Shown here piece by piece: positions 27,500 through 35,211 of a stretch of 64,000 bases of DNA; positions within the stretch are counted from its first letter, which is position 1, and each line of letters starts with the position of its first letter. Under the pieces are notes generated by a model. It did no database searches. It was not told where the DNA came from and saw only the letters and a list, made by a program, of their open reading frames with translations. The stretch lies in contig JBDRDD010000032.1 in the NCBI GenBank assembly GCA_043821115.1, forward strand, positions 1 through 64,000, written 5' to 3'. The stretch comes from JBDRDD01 sp043821115. GTDB taxonomy: Bacteria > CAYTYR01 > UBA6262 > DAOVJB01. A program made the position numbers and the translations under genes.

Positions 27500-27949
27500 A
27501 TGAAAGAATTAGCGGAGATTAAAAAATTTTTCAAACTTATGGTGCAAGAACATCTATATGAGCTTAATATAGAAAAAGAAAATTTTAAGCTCGCCATAAA
27601 AAGAAAAACAAAAAGTGATTTGATAGTAACTGCCCATCATGTGAGCGCTGTTTCCAATACCGCAACTCATTTTGATGAGGCTCAGGCACAGGCGGATATT
27701 CCTTCTAATTATACTAAGATTGAATCACCTATTAATGGTGTGTTCTATCGCGCACCATCTCCTGAGGCTGCATCATTTGTTGACGTGGGAAGTGTTGTGT
27801 CCAAGGGCAATACGCTTTGTATTGTTGAAGCCATGAAACTCATGAATGAAATACAGGCAGAGAAGAATTGTAAAATAATTTCCATAACAGCAGGGACTGG
27901 TTCAAGTGTAACAGCCGGGCAGACTTTATTTATTGTTGAAGAAGTTTAA
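27500..27949 (+). CDS. accB: Biotin carboxyl carrier protein of acetyl-CoA carboxylase
   Basis: The 149-aa protein has an N-terminal helix region (KELAEIKKFFKLMVQEHLYELNIE), a flexible linker (about 45-75) and a biotinyl domain. The biotin attachment motif is EAMKLMNEI with Lys113. The thumb-like segment FYRAPSPEAASFVDVGSVV marks a true AccB rather than a lipoyl domain or a decarboxylase subunit. AccB carries biotin between the carboxylase AccC and the transferase AccAD. The usual partner accC does not follow: the next about 200 bp are AT-rich and non-coding. Confidence 0.93.
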   Translation: MKELAEIKKFFKLMVQEHLYELNIEKENFKLAIKRKTKSDLIVTAHHVSAVSNTATHFDEAQAQADIPSNYTKIESPINGVFYRAPSPEAASFVDVGSVVSKGNTLCIVEAMKLMNEIQAEKNCKIISITAGTGSSVTAGQTLFIVEEV

Positions 27950-28078
27950 GCTCATTGAAAGTTAAATTTAAAAAAATTAAATTTTTTTTAAATTAATTAT
28001 TTTGTTTGATTAAATGAAAAAAGAAAAGATAATGCAAGAAAAACAAACAAAAACAGCCATAATCATTGTTTTATAGGC

Positions 28079-28107
28079 TTGACAGTACATTCGGAATGTT
28101 ATATTGT
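28079..28107 (+). promoter_or_regulatory. Candidate promoter for the basic micropeptide gene
   Basis: TTGACA (28079-28084), 17 bp, TATTGT (28102-28107), with an overlapping TATATT at 28100. It lies about 42 bp before the micropeptide start. The preceding stretch 27950-28078 is very AT-rich, contains an A/T-only inverted repeat (about 27963-27995) and no gene I can support. Confidence 0.6.
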
Positions 28108-28148
28108 TAAGGTAAAGTTTTTATCCTATAAAGAAAGAGGGGATGAGA

Positions 28149-28214
28149 ATGGCAGCGAAAAAGAAGGCGAAGAAAAAAGTAGCGAAGAAAAAAGTAGCGA
28201 AGAAAAAGAAATAA
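28149..28214 (+). CDS. 21-residue Lys/Ala/Val-rich basic micropeptide (histone-H1-like)
   Basis: An ATG with a GAGGGG site upstream opens a 21-codon frame that reads MAAKKKAKKKV and continues in the same AKKKV pattern to a run of lysines. Fourteen of 21 residues are Lys; the rest are Ala and Val after the Met. It has its own TTGACA promoter and a strong terminator, so it is a monocistronic transcription unit rather than a chance frame. Composition resembles the basic tails of histone-H1-like and AAKK-repeat nucleoid proteins. A DNA- or RNA-binding role is inference. An in-frame ATG two codons earlier (28143) abuts the RBS and is less likely. It is too short for standard gene finders. Confidence 0.6.
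   Translation: MAAKKKAKKKVAKKKVAKKKK
28167..28211 (+). repeat. 15-bp tandem repeat inside the micropeptide gene
   Basis: The unit GCGAAGAAAAAAGTA occurs exactly twice (28167-28181 and 28182-28196) and a third, diverged copy follows (28197-28211). Each unit encodes AKKKV. The repeat number could vary between strains by slippage. Confidence 0.85.
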
Positions 28215-28241
28215 GCTCAGGCATTAGATTTTTGGAGTTTG

Positions 28242-28273
28242 GGGAGTGAACCGGAAGGTTCGCTCCCTTTCTC
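28242..28273 (+). terminator. Strong intrinsic terminator after the micropeptide gene
   Basis: GGGAGTGAACC (28242-28252) pairs with GGTTCGCTCCC (28257-28267) around a GGAA tetraloop, with one G-T pair in an 11-bp stem, then TTTCTCCTTG. This is the most stable hairpin in the area. Confidence 0.85.
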
Positions 28274-28292
28274 CTTGTTTGACTTTACATAT

Positions 28293-28363
28293 ACAGATAA
28301 TCTACGGGACCAAATAAATCCATCTTAATAGCTGGATTGATTTAATCTGTAGGTTATTTTTTG
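28293..28363 (+). promoter_or_regulatory. Nested inverted repeat in the leader of the winged-helix gene
   Basis: An outer pair ACAGAT/ATCTGT (28293-28298, 28345-28350) encloses an inner pair AATCCA/TGGATT (28317-28322, 28333-28338). A TTATTTTTTG tract follows, just before the RBS of the next gene. It could act as an attenuator, or the inner part as an operator for the adjacent small DNA-binding protein. Function is a guess. Confidence 0.35.
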
Positions 28364-28374
28364 TGGGAGGACTC

Positions 28375-28584
28375 ATGCAGGAGACAATCGGAACGGCAGC
28401 TGGAAAGATATGGAAGTTCTTACAGGAAAACGGTGAGGTTACGGTATTAAAGCTTAAAACAAACCTCAAGCTTTCAAACAGTCTTGTATGTATGGGTATA
28501 GGCTGGCTGGCCCGTGAGGATAAGATCTGTATTAAGAATAGCAAAAAGGATAATAAGGTATCTCTTAAAGGTATAGTAAAGTAA
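28375..28584 (+). CDS. Small winged-helix protein (DUF2582-like)
   Basis: The 69-aa protein begins MQETIGTAAGKIWKFLQENGEVTVLKLK and has a second helix-turn-helix half (SNSLVCMGIGWLAREDKICI), the pattern of the small DUF2582 winged-helix family. The fold usually binds DNA but the family role is unknown. The start is ATG 28375, 4 bp after GGGAGG; an in-frame GTG at 28363 precedes the RBS. It stands alone between two terminators, with a nested inverted repeat in its leader that might be an autoregulatory site. Confidence 0.7.
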   Translation: MQETIGTAAGKIWKFLQENGEVTVLKLKTNLKLSNSLVCMGIGWLAREDKICIKNSKKDNKVSLKGIVK

Positions 28585-28633
28585 AACAATAGTATAAATA
28601 TAATCAAAGATTATAACATTAAAATTCTCTAGC

Positions 28634-28659
28634 AATCCCTACACAGGGGTTATTTTTTT
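28634..28659 (+). terminator. Intrinsic terminator after the winged-helix gene
   Basis: AATCCC (28634-28639) and GGGGTT (28646-28651) form a short stem with one G-T pair, followed by ATTTTTTTG. Confidence 0.65.
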
Positions 28660-28661
28660 GC

Positions 28662-28690
28662 TTGTTTTTTTGCTGTATATATGATATAAT
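28662..28690 (+). promoter_or_regulatory. Candidate extended -10 promoter for uppP-ftsK
   Basis: TTGTTT (28662-28667), a 17-bp spacer, then TATAAT (28685-28690) preceded by TGA, which forms an extended -10 element. It lies 27 bp before the uppP ATG. Confidence 0.65.
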
Positions 28691-28717
28691 GCAATCCAGA
28701 TATATAACGAGGAAATA

Positions 28718-29533
28718 ATGGGTTTTATAGAAAGTGCAATCCTGGGGATAGTTCAGGGTCTTACGGAGTTTCTGCCGGTTTCAAGCTCAGGGCACCTTGT
28801 GTTTATGCAGAATGTGCTGGGAGTAGGCGAAATAGAGATTCTTTTTGATGTATTTCTCCATGTTGGAACCTTGCTGGCGGTATTTGTGTTCTTTCGCAAA
28901 GATATTGCAGGCATTTTTTCAAACGTTAAAAACATACGCTCTTTCAGAACAAATGTTCAGGCCAGAACACTTTTATTTATTATTATAGCTTCGGTTCCTA
29001 CAGCAATTATAGGATTAGCCTTCAAGGATTATTTTGAGAAGGTGTTTAACAATCTTCTCATAGTTGCCTGCTTTTTATTCGTAACAGGTGTGTTTCTTTT
29101 TATTGCGGAACGTGTATCGGTTCCCTCAGACAAACAGAAAAGCATGCTAGGTATGAATATCAGTGATGCACTTATAATAGGTTGTATGCAGGGTTTTGCA
29201 ATAGCACCTGGCATTTCCCGTTCGGGAGCAACGATTACAGCGGGAATTTTCAGGGGTATTAACAGGGAACTGGCTGCCAGATTTTCTTTTCTTCTGTCTA
29301 TTCCTGCTATACTGGGTGCGTTTTTGATGGAACTTAAGGATTGTGCCCAGATGCTGGGGAGTGTCAGCATACTGTCTATTGTAACTGGCACGTTACTTGC
29401 TTTTTTATCCGGTTATTATGCACTCAGGGTTCTTTTTAGCGTTATCAGGAAGCGCAGGCTTGGGATTTTTGCATACTATTGCTGGGCTGTTGGTCTGGTT
29501 ATTGTGGTAAGGGCTTTACTCCTCAAGACTTAA
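28718..29533 (+). CDS. uppP: Undecaprenyl-diphosphatase UppP (BacA)
   Basis: The 271-aa polytopic protein carries both BacA-family motifs. The first is AILGIVQGLTEFLPVSSSGHLV near the N terminus; the second is AIAPGISRSGATITAG near residue 165. It hydrolyses undecaprenyl diphosphate to undecaprenyl phosphate, recycling the lipid carrier for peptidoglycan and surface glycans. Length is typical. The gene is 10 bp before ftsK and is preceded by a good promoter. Confidence 0.96.
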   Translation: MGFIESAILGIVQGLTEFLPVSSSGHLVFMQNVLGVGEIEILFDVFLHVGTLLAVFVFFRKDIAGIFSNVKNIRSFRTNVQARTLLFIIIASVPTAIIGLAFKDYFEKVFNNLLIVACFLFVTGVFLFIAERVSVPSDKQKSMLGMNISDALIIGCMQGFAIAPGISRSGATITAGIFRGINRELAARFSFLLSIPAILGAFLMELKDCAQMLGSVSILSIVTGTLLAFLSGYYALRVLFSVIRKRRLGIFAYYCWAVGLVIVVRALLLKT

Positions 29534-29543
29534 GAAGGTCTAG

Positions 29544-31697
29544 ATGAAAATTTTCTCCCAGTTCAAAAAAGAAAAGAAGCAAGAAATGTATACCGTTGGG
29601 CTTTTCGCTCTTGCTTTGTTCATCTTTCTCTCCCTTGTATCTTCTTCCTCTCCCCAAAATTATATAGGCATAATAGGTGTTTACGTTGCAGAAGGGCTTA
29701 TCATAGCCTTTGGTTCTATCGGCGCATATTTGGTGCCGCTTAGTTTTTCCATGTGGGGATGGCAAAATCTCAAGCAGATAAAAAGGGAAAAAGTATATAT
29801 CAAGGCGGTTGGTTTTGTTATCTTCCTGATATCCGTGTGCGGGCTTTTAAGCCTCATAAACAAAGACACTCTCAGAGGCGTAGATAAAATAGGAGGGTAT
29901 TTAGGAGCTGGACTTACCTATGTGCTTGTTGCCTACGTTGGTTTCCTCGGGGCGTATATTGTTCTTATCACGGCCCTCATTCTTTCTTTACTGCTTGCCA
30001 CGAGATTTTCCATAATACCGTCTATAATTTTCCTGCAGGATAAAGCAAAACAGTTGTGGGCACAGATAAGTGCCGTGAAAAACAAGGAAAACCCAAAACA
30101 GGTTAGGATAAAGAAGCCTCAGATTGCTGTAAAAGAACCTGTTGAGCAGGAAAAGAAACCCCCTACAATCAAGATGCCCATAACTGCTAAAATAAAGGAA
30201 TTGCGTGAGAAAGAAGCTGATAGGGCAAAATACAGGGAAGAGGGAAAGAAGCCTTTACCCGTCCAGCAGGAATTCGCCGGGATTTATAACCTGCCTCCAT
30301 TGTCTCTGCTTGAAGTACCGCCTCCTGTGAGTACTGACAAGATGGAAGAGAGTCTAAAGGCGGAAGCGGCAACGCTCGAACGTACCCTTCATGAGTTCTC
30401 TATATCTGCAAGTGTGACACAGATCTGTCCAGGTCCGGTCATAACACGTTATGAGGTTCAGCTCGCCCCTGGCGTAAAAGTCAACAGGATAGTCAATCTA
30501 TCTGATAATATAGCACTTGCCATGGAAGCTTCGCATGTCAGGATCCTTGCTCCTATACCAGGCAAGAAAGTCGTGGGAATAGAAGTTCCGAACAGGTTCG
30601 CAAATCTCGTGTATATGAGGGAACTTCTTGAAAGCGAACAGTACCAGAACACGAAGGCAACAATTCCTCTTGCTCTTGGTAAAACAATAGCGGGAGAGCC
30701 GTATGTCGCGGACCTGCAGAAAATGCCACATCTTCTCATAGCGGGTGCTACCGGAAGCGGGAAAAGCATATGTATCCACGCACTGATTAACAGTATCCTG
30801 TTCAACGCGAGTCCTGAGAAGGTAAAATTTCTCATGATAGACCAGAAAATGATAGAGCTTCCTATTTATAATGATATACCTCACCTCATAACCCCTGTTA
30901 TAACAGACGTGCGAAAAGCCGCCCATGCTTTGAAATGGGTTGTCGCTGAGATGGAGAACAGGTACAGGAAATTCGCAGATGTGAGGGCCAAGGGTATAGA
31001 CGGATATAACTCCAACGAGGGTGTTGAGAAACTACCGTATCTGGTATTGATAGTGGACGAGCTTGCGGACCTCATGATACTTTCCTCTATTGAAGTGGAG
31101 GATGCAATAATCAGGATAGCCCAAATGGCACGAGCTGTGGGTATCCATATTATTCTTGCCACTCAGAGGCCTTCGGTAGATGTTATAACAGGTGTGATAA
31201 AAGCAAACTTTCCGGCACGCATAGCCTTCCAGACACTTTCAGCGACCGATTCCAGGATTATACTTGATATGGCCGGGGCAGATGACCTGCTCGGAAGCGG
31301 TGATATGCTATTTTTACCGATCGGGGCCCCCAAACCTGTTAGGATACAGGGGTCTTTCATAAGGCAGAAGGAAGCGGAAAGCGTGGTAGAATTCATACTC
31401 GAACAGAAGAAAGCTAGCTACAGGGATGATGTCTTCCACACTATCCGGGATGGAAGTCCCGGGGATATACAGAAGGATGTATTGTTCGATGATGCCATAA
31501 AAGTTATCATAAATACGGGGCAGGCATCCATTTCTCTTCTGCAGCGGCGCCTGGGTATAGGGTACAACAGGTCTGCCCGCTTGATAGATTGCCTTGAGTC
31601 GAAGGGAATAATAGGACCACCCGATGGAACCAAGCCAAGGGAAATCCTTGTAAGCGAGGATTACTCCCAGGAAAAAGAAGCTGTGAAGAATCAGTAA
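29544..31697 (+). CDS. ftsK: DNA translocase FtsK/SpoIIIE
   Basis: The 717-aa protein has an N-terminal membrane domain with about four helices (15-155) and a short charged linker (about 165-245). The FtsK motor follows, with Walker A AGATGSGKSICIH near 400, DQKMIELPIYNDIPHL, Walker B LVLIVDELADLM and ATQRPSVDVITGVIKANFPARIAFQ. A C-terminal gamma winged-helix domain (SISLLQRRLGIGYNRSARLIDCLE) reads KOPS polarity. It clears the chromosome dimer region and septum at division. Compact linker as in many non-enteric bacteria. Confidence 0.97.
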   Translation: MKIFSQFKKEKKQEMYTVGLFALALFIFLSLVSSSSPQNYIGIIGVYVAEGLIIAFGSIGAYLVPLSFSMWGWQNLKQIKREKVYIKAVGFVIFLISVCGLLSLINKDTLRGVDKIGGYLGAGLTYVLVAYVGFLGAYIVLITALILSLLLATRFSIIPSIIFLQDKAKQLWAQISAVKNKENPKQVRIKKPQIAVKEPVEQEKKPPTIKMPITAKIKELREKEADRAKYREEGKKPLPVQQEFAGIYNLPPLSLLEVPPPVSTDKMEESLKAEAATLERTLHEFSISASVTQICPGPVITRYEVQLAPGVKVNRIVNLSDNIALAMEASHVRILAPIPGKKVVGIEVPNRFANLVYMRELLESEQYQNTKATIPLALGKTIAGEPYVADLQKMPHLLIAGATGSGKSICIHALINSILFNASPEKVKFLMIDQKMIELPIYNDIPHLITPVITDVRKAAHALKWVVAEMENRYRKFADVRAKGIDGYNSNEGVEKLPYLVLIVDELADLMILSSIEVEDAIIRIAQMARAVGIHIILATQRPSVDVITGVIKANFPARIAFQTLSATDSRIILDMAGADDLLGSGDMLFLPIGAPKPVRIQGSFIRQKEAESVVEFILEQKKASYRDDVFHTIRDGSPGDIQKDVLFDDAIKVIINTGQASISLLQRRLGIGYNRSARLIDCLESKGIIGPPDGTKPREILVSEDYSQEKEAVKNQ

Positions 31698-31730
31698 TTC
31701 ATTCTCTGGTAAAACGGAGTAAATCAGACC

Positions 31731-32444
31731 TTGATAGGCTCAACCCTTCAAAACAAGAGAAGAGAAAAAAAGATATCTCTTAAGAAAGCCTCTGCAGAAA
31801 CAAAAGTCAGGATGAAATACCTGATAGCTTTAGAGGAAGAAAACTATGATATCTTCCCTGCAGATGTGTACCTCAAAGGTTTCCTTAAGGCCTATGCTAA
31901 TTATCTTGGGCTAAACGGCAGCGAACTCGTTGGGCTCTATGAACAGAAGCATCCCGGTATAAAGATAAAACCCGAGGTCGGGTTAAAAAGACTTGCTATC
32001 GGGAGACTGCGTTTTAGGAGGATGTACCGAAGGATCTACCGCAGGAACCTTTTTATTTTCCTAATCGGAATATTGGCAATAACAGCCTTATGGCTTTTGC
32101 CGAAAAAATCTTTCAACTATGCTCCTGATATTACGCAACGGGCTCCCAGCAATACAGCAAAGCTGCATAAGGAAGTCATAAAGACGCTCAAGCTTCAGGC
32201 TAATATAAAGGAAATCACCTGGATCAGGGTAATAGCTGATGGGGCGCTTGTCGCGGAGAGAAACTTCTACCCGGGAGAGTTTCACAGCTGGGAAGCCAGC
32301 CGGGATTTCAAAATCCGGATAGGAAACGTCTGGGGAGCGGACTTAATACTAAACGGCAAGTCTGTAGATATTATTACACCAAGCGAGCAGGCTGTCATTG
32401 ACCTTGTACTAGATAAAGAGGATGTAAGTGACCTTACCGAATAA
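31731..32444 (+). CDS. RodZ-like helix-turn-helix membrane protein
   Basis: The 237-aa protein has an N-terminal HTH_25 domain (LQNKRREKKISLKKASAETKVRMKYLIALEEENYD, then PADVYLKGFLKAYANYLGL). A basic stretch is followed by one transmembrane helix (about 106-123) and a periplasmic DUF4115-like domain (TWIRVIADGALVAERNFYPGE). This is the RodZ architecture, linking MreB to the cell wall elongation machinery. The start is TTG 31731 with GGAG 11 bp upstream; no ATG option exists. It overlaps pgsA by 17 bp. Confidence 0.82.
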   Translation: MIGSTLQNKRREKKISLKKASAETKVRMKYLIALEEENYDIFPADVYLKGFLKAYANYLGLNGSELVGLYEQKHPGIKIKPEVGLKRLAIGRLRFRRMYRRIYRRNLFIFLIGILAITALWLLPKKSFNYAPDITQRAPSNTAKLHKEVIKTLKLQANIKEITWIRVIADGALVAERNFYPGEFHSWEASRDFKIRIGNVWGADLILNGKSVDIITPSEQAVIDLVLDKEDVSDLTE

Positions 32445-33054
32445 GCTAACACTTATACGAATATGTCTTGTTCCCGCGTTTGTGGCGTTTATGTTTTTCA
32501 ACGACGTCTATACGAGGATCATAGCACTTTTGATTTTCGTGATTGCCTCATTGACAGACCTCTATGACGGAATACTTGCCCGCAGGTACCAGTGCGTTAC
32601 GGATTTCGGACGTTTTATGGATCCTCTTGCAGACAAGTTATTGATCTGTTCGGCTTTTATTTCTTTTATATCACTTAAGGAGCTCAATATATTCACTGCT
32701 GCTCCTATGGTGACCATTATTATAAGCCGTGAGTTCATTATAACTGGACTGCGCGGTGTTGCGGCGCGCAAGGGTCAGGTTATAGCGGCCGATAAGACAG
32801 GGAAGTTCAAGACCACCTCGCAGATAGTAGTGATCATTGTCACCATGCTAATACTAATTACCAATGCCTGGCTTAAGAAGAATTACGGGCTTGTCCATTC
32901 AGATCTTCTGTTGAGGGAAGGGTGGCAGTATTACATGGGACTCTTCCTTCAGGAAATGCCTTTTTACCTTCTGTTTTTAGCGACAGTGATGACGGTTATA
33001 TCAGGACTGAATTTTATTTTCAAAAACAAGAGAATACTTATAGAAGGAATATGA
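32428..33054 (+). CDS. pgsA: CDP-diacylglycerol--glycerol-3-phosphate 3-phosphatidyltransferase
   Basis: The 208-aa membrane protein opens LPNKLTLIRICLVPAFVAF. It contains the full CDP-alcohol phosphatidyltransferase signature D-x2-DG-x2-AR-x8-G-x3-D-x3-D, seen in DLYDGILARR and FGRFMDPLADK. It makes phosphatidylglycerophosphate from CDP-diacylglycerol. It starts with GTG inside the end of the RodZ-like gene and its stop overlaps the pgpA start by 4 bp, which is the gene for the next step. Confidence 0.94.
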   Translation: MTLPNKLTLIRICLVPAFVAFMFFNDVYTRIIALLIFVIASLTDLYDGILARRYQCVTDFGRFMDPLADKLLICSAFISFISLKELNIFTAAPMVTIIISREFIITGLRGVAARKGQVIAADKTGKFKTTSQIVVIIVTMLILITNAWLKKNYGLVHSDLLLREGWQYYMGLFLQEMPFYLLFLATVMTVISGLNFIFKNKRILIEGI

Positions 33055-33542
33055 CAGTGCAACAGAAACTCCGCACTTTGGTTGATTTTTCAGTAAAGCT
33101 CCTGTCTTCAGGATTCTATTCGGGATATGTTCCTTTTATGCCGGGGACCTCTGGCACGGCCGTAGGAGTCGGTGTATATGTACTGTTTATGCCTAGAGGG
33201 CTCTATGGTTATCTTGCGGTGACTATGGCCTGTATTGTTGCCGGGATATGGATTACCGGTGAGGCTGAGCTTATATACGCTAAAAAAGATGATCAGAGGA
33301 TAGTTCTGGATGAGGTTGCCGGTTATCTGGTCAGTATGTTTATGCTTCCCCGCACGCCGGAAGTCATAACAGCGGGTTTCGTGGTCTTCAGGTTTTTTGA
33401 CTGGGTAAAGCCGTTTCCGATAAAGAAACTGGAAGAGATGGGTGGTGGTGCAGGTATAATGGCCGACGATGTAATGGCGGGTGTATATACGTGCCTTTGT
33501 CTTCATACAGGCCTTCACATATTAAGGATCAGTGCATCATAA
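33051..33542 (+). CDS. pgpA: Phosphatidylglycerophosphatase A
   Basis: The 163-aa protein has the PgpA pattern: SSGFYSGYVPFMPGTSGTAVGVG, VLDEVAGYLVSM with the acidic active-site residues, RFFDWVKPFP and GGGAGIMADDVMAG. It removes the phosphate from phosphatidylglycerophosphate to give phosphatidylglycerol. I chose ATG 33051, which overlaps the pgsA stop (ATGA); an upstream in-frame extension from 32922 lies within pgsA and lacks homology. Together pgsA and pgpA complete phosphatidylglycerol synthesis. Confidence 0.92.
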   Translation: MTVQQKLRTLVDFSVKLLSSGFYSGYVPFMPGTSGTAVGVGVYVLFMPRGLYGYLAVTMACIVAGIWITGEAELIYAKKDDQRIVLDEVAGYLVSMFMLPRTPEVITAGFVVFRFFDWVKPFPIKKLEEMGGGAGIMADDVMAGVYTCLCLHTGLHILRISAS

Positions 33543-33598
33543 GGAATTAATCCAGTGGTGCTTATTTTACACTATATCATACCAGGAGGGTGAATCAC

Positions 33599-34627
33599 AT
33601 GGTAAAGGTAGAAGAAAAAACAAAAGCGTTGGATTTGGCTATTTCACAGATCGAGAAACAGTTTGGCAAAGGCGCTATTATGAAAATGGGAAAAGAGTCT
33701 AGAGTCGCTGTGGAGGCAATACCTACGGGTGCTTTGTCTCTTGATCTTGCGATAGGCATAGGAGGTGTTCCGCGTGGCAGGGTGGTTGAGATCTTCGGCC
33801 CGGAATCCGGGGGAAAGACAACACTAGCGCTGCACATTGTAGCGGAAGCTCAGAAAAAAGGAGGGACAGCAGCGTTTATTGATGCAGAACATGCCCTTGA
33901 CCCGATTTATGCCGAGAAACTAGGCGTGAATATTGAAAACCTTCTTATCTCCCAGCCGGACAGCGGTGAGCAGGCACTTGAGATAGTGGAGACACTTGTA
34001 AGAAGTGGAGCCATTGATGTTATAGTGGTTGATTCGGTTGCGGCTCTTGTTCCAAAAGCGGAGATAGATGGGGACATGGGGGATTCTCAGATGGGCCTGC
34101 AGGCAAGGCTCATGTCACAGGCTCTTAGAAAGCTTACTGCTGTTATCAGCAAATCAAAGACATGCGTCATATTTATCAACCAGCTCCGAATGAAAATCGG
34201 TGTCATGTTCGGGAGTCCCGAAACCACCTCAGGTGGAAGGGCACTCAAGTTTTACGCAAGCGTGCGCTTGGATATACGCAAGGTACAGACTATCAAACAG
34301 GGTGATGCCGCCATAGGAAGCAGGGTGAGGATAAAAGTTGTCAAGAACAAGGTGGCACCTCCGTTTCGGCAGACAGAAGTTGAAATTATTTTCGGTAGAG
34401 GTATATCAAAAGAAGGCGATGTACTAGATATGGGGATTAATCAGGGCATCATAAACAAGAGTGGTGCGTGGATTACATACAAGAATAACCGTATCGGACA
34501 GGGAAGAGAAAATGCCAAGCTCTACCTCGAGCAGAATAAGAATGTTCTGAAGGAACTCGAGCAGAAGATAACACAGGCCATTGTGGAAGGACCAAAAAGT
34601 GAAACGAAAAAGGGAGATCTAAAATGA
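33599..34627 (+). CDS. recA: Recombinase RecA
   Basis: The 342-aa protein is a full RecA with Walker A GPESGGKTT (the usual second Ser is Gly), DAEHALDPIYAEKLGVNIENL, Walker B VIVVDSVAALVPKAEIDGDMGD, NQLRMKIGVMFGSPETTSGGRALKFYASVRLDIR and KNKVAPPFRQTE. It forms filaments on single-stranded DNA for strand exchange and the SOS response. ATG 33599 has AGGAGGG 8 bp upstream; the GTG at 33590 overlaps the RBS. I see no E. coli- or Bacillus-type LexA box in the 56-bp gap. It overlaps the next gene by 4 bp. Confidence 0.98.
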   Translation: MVKVEEKTKALDLAISQIEKQFGKGAIMKMGKESRVAVEAIPTGALSLDLAIGIGGVPRGRVVEIFGPESGGKTTLALHIVAEAQKKGGTAAFIDAEHALDPIYAEKLGVNIENLLISQPDSGEQALEIVETLVRSGAIDVIVVDSVAALVPKAEIDGDMGDSQMGLQARLMSQALRKLTAVISKSKTCVIFINQLRMKIGVMFGSPETTSGGRALKFYASVRLDIRKVQTIKQGDAAIGSRVRIKVVKNKVAPPFRQTEVEIIFGRGISKEGDVLDMGINQGIINKSGAWITYKNNRIGQGRENAKLYLEQNKNVLKELEQKITQAIVEGPKSETKKGDLK

Positions 34628-35202
34628 TCCAAACCATAACGGTAGGAATGCTCAGCACCAACTGCTACGTTCTAACCGATGAAGAAGTACAGGAAGGGAT
34701 CATAATTGATCCTGGGGATGAGGCGTACAAGATCATAGATTTCCTCAAGGGAAGCCCCATTAAAATCAAATATATTGTCAATACGCACAATCACAGTGAT
34801 CATATCGGTGCAAACCAGGCTCTAAAGTCTTTTACCGGTGCGCAGGTACTTGCACACGAGAAGGATGCAAGGATGATGGGCATGATGTCTGAGGCCCCTG
34901 ACAAGGTATTGCATGACCAGGATAAGATAAAATTTGGGACTCTCGTTCTGACGGTTCTGCATACTCCCGGACATACACCGGGTGGTATCTGCCTTTTAGG
35001 GGATAGTTTTCTTTTTAGCGGTGACACCCTGTTCGCCGGTTCTGTCGGAAGGTGGGACTTGCAGGGCGGTTCGGAGGATATTCTGCGCAAATCCATTGTG
35101 GAGAAACTGATGCCGATCAAAGAGGATGTCCATGTTTATCCCGGACACGGGCCTTCAACAACAATGCTTAAGGAAAAAAGAGACAATCCATATCTAAAAT
35201 AA
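34624..35202 (+). CDS. Metallo-beta-lactamase-fold hydrolase (glyoxalase II-like)
   Basis: The 192-aa protein has the HxHxDH metal motif in NTHNHSDHIGANQAL, plus HTPGHTPGGICLL, LFSGDTLFAGSVGRWD and YPGHGPSTTM. This is the short hydroxyacylglutathione-hydrolase-like subgroup (YcbL/GloB type) common in bacteria. Substrate is not predictable: small thioesters are likely. It overlaps recA by ATGA and precedes murC by 9 bp, an unusual join between a repair gene and the cell wall cluster. Confidence 0.85.
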   Translation: MIQTITVGMLSTNCYVLTDEEVQEGIIIDPGDEAYKIIDFLKGSPIKIKYIVNTHNHSDHIGANQALKSFTGAQVLAHEKDARMMGMMSEAPDKVLHDQDKIKFGTLVLTVLHTPGHTPGGICLLGDSFLFSGDTLFAGSVGRWDLQGGSEDILRKSIVEKLMPIKEDVHVYPGHGPSTTMLKEKRDNPYLK

Positions 35203-35211
35203 GGGAATTTT

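Noticed and set aside
27962..27995. A/T-only inverted repeat that could be a terminator for pnp-accB
   Set aside because: The stem is made only of A-T pairs, so it is too weak to call; noted within the region description instead.
28014..28076. 20-codon ORF (MKKEKIMQEKQTK...) just upstream of the micropeptide promoter
   Set aside because: No ribosome binding site, AT-rich composition, and its stop lies in the promoter region. Probably chance.
28149..28214. CRISPR or other array-like repeat
   Set aside because: The repeat units are contiguous, in-frame and lack spacers. No CRISPR or cas gene is present in the window.
33543..33598. SOS box upstream of recA
   Set aside because: Neither CTGT-N8-ACAG nor GAAC-N4-GTTC is present in the gap.
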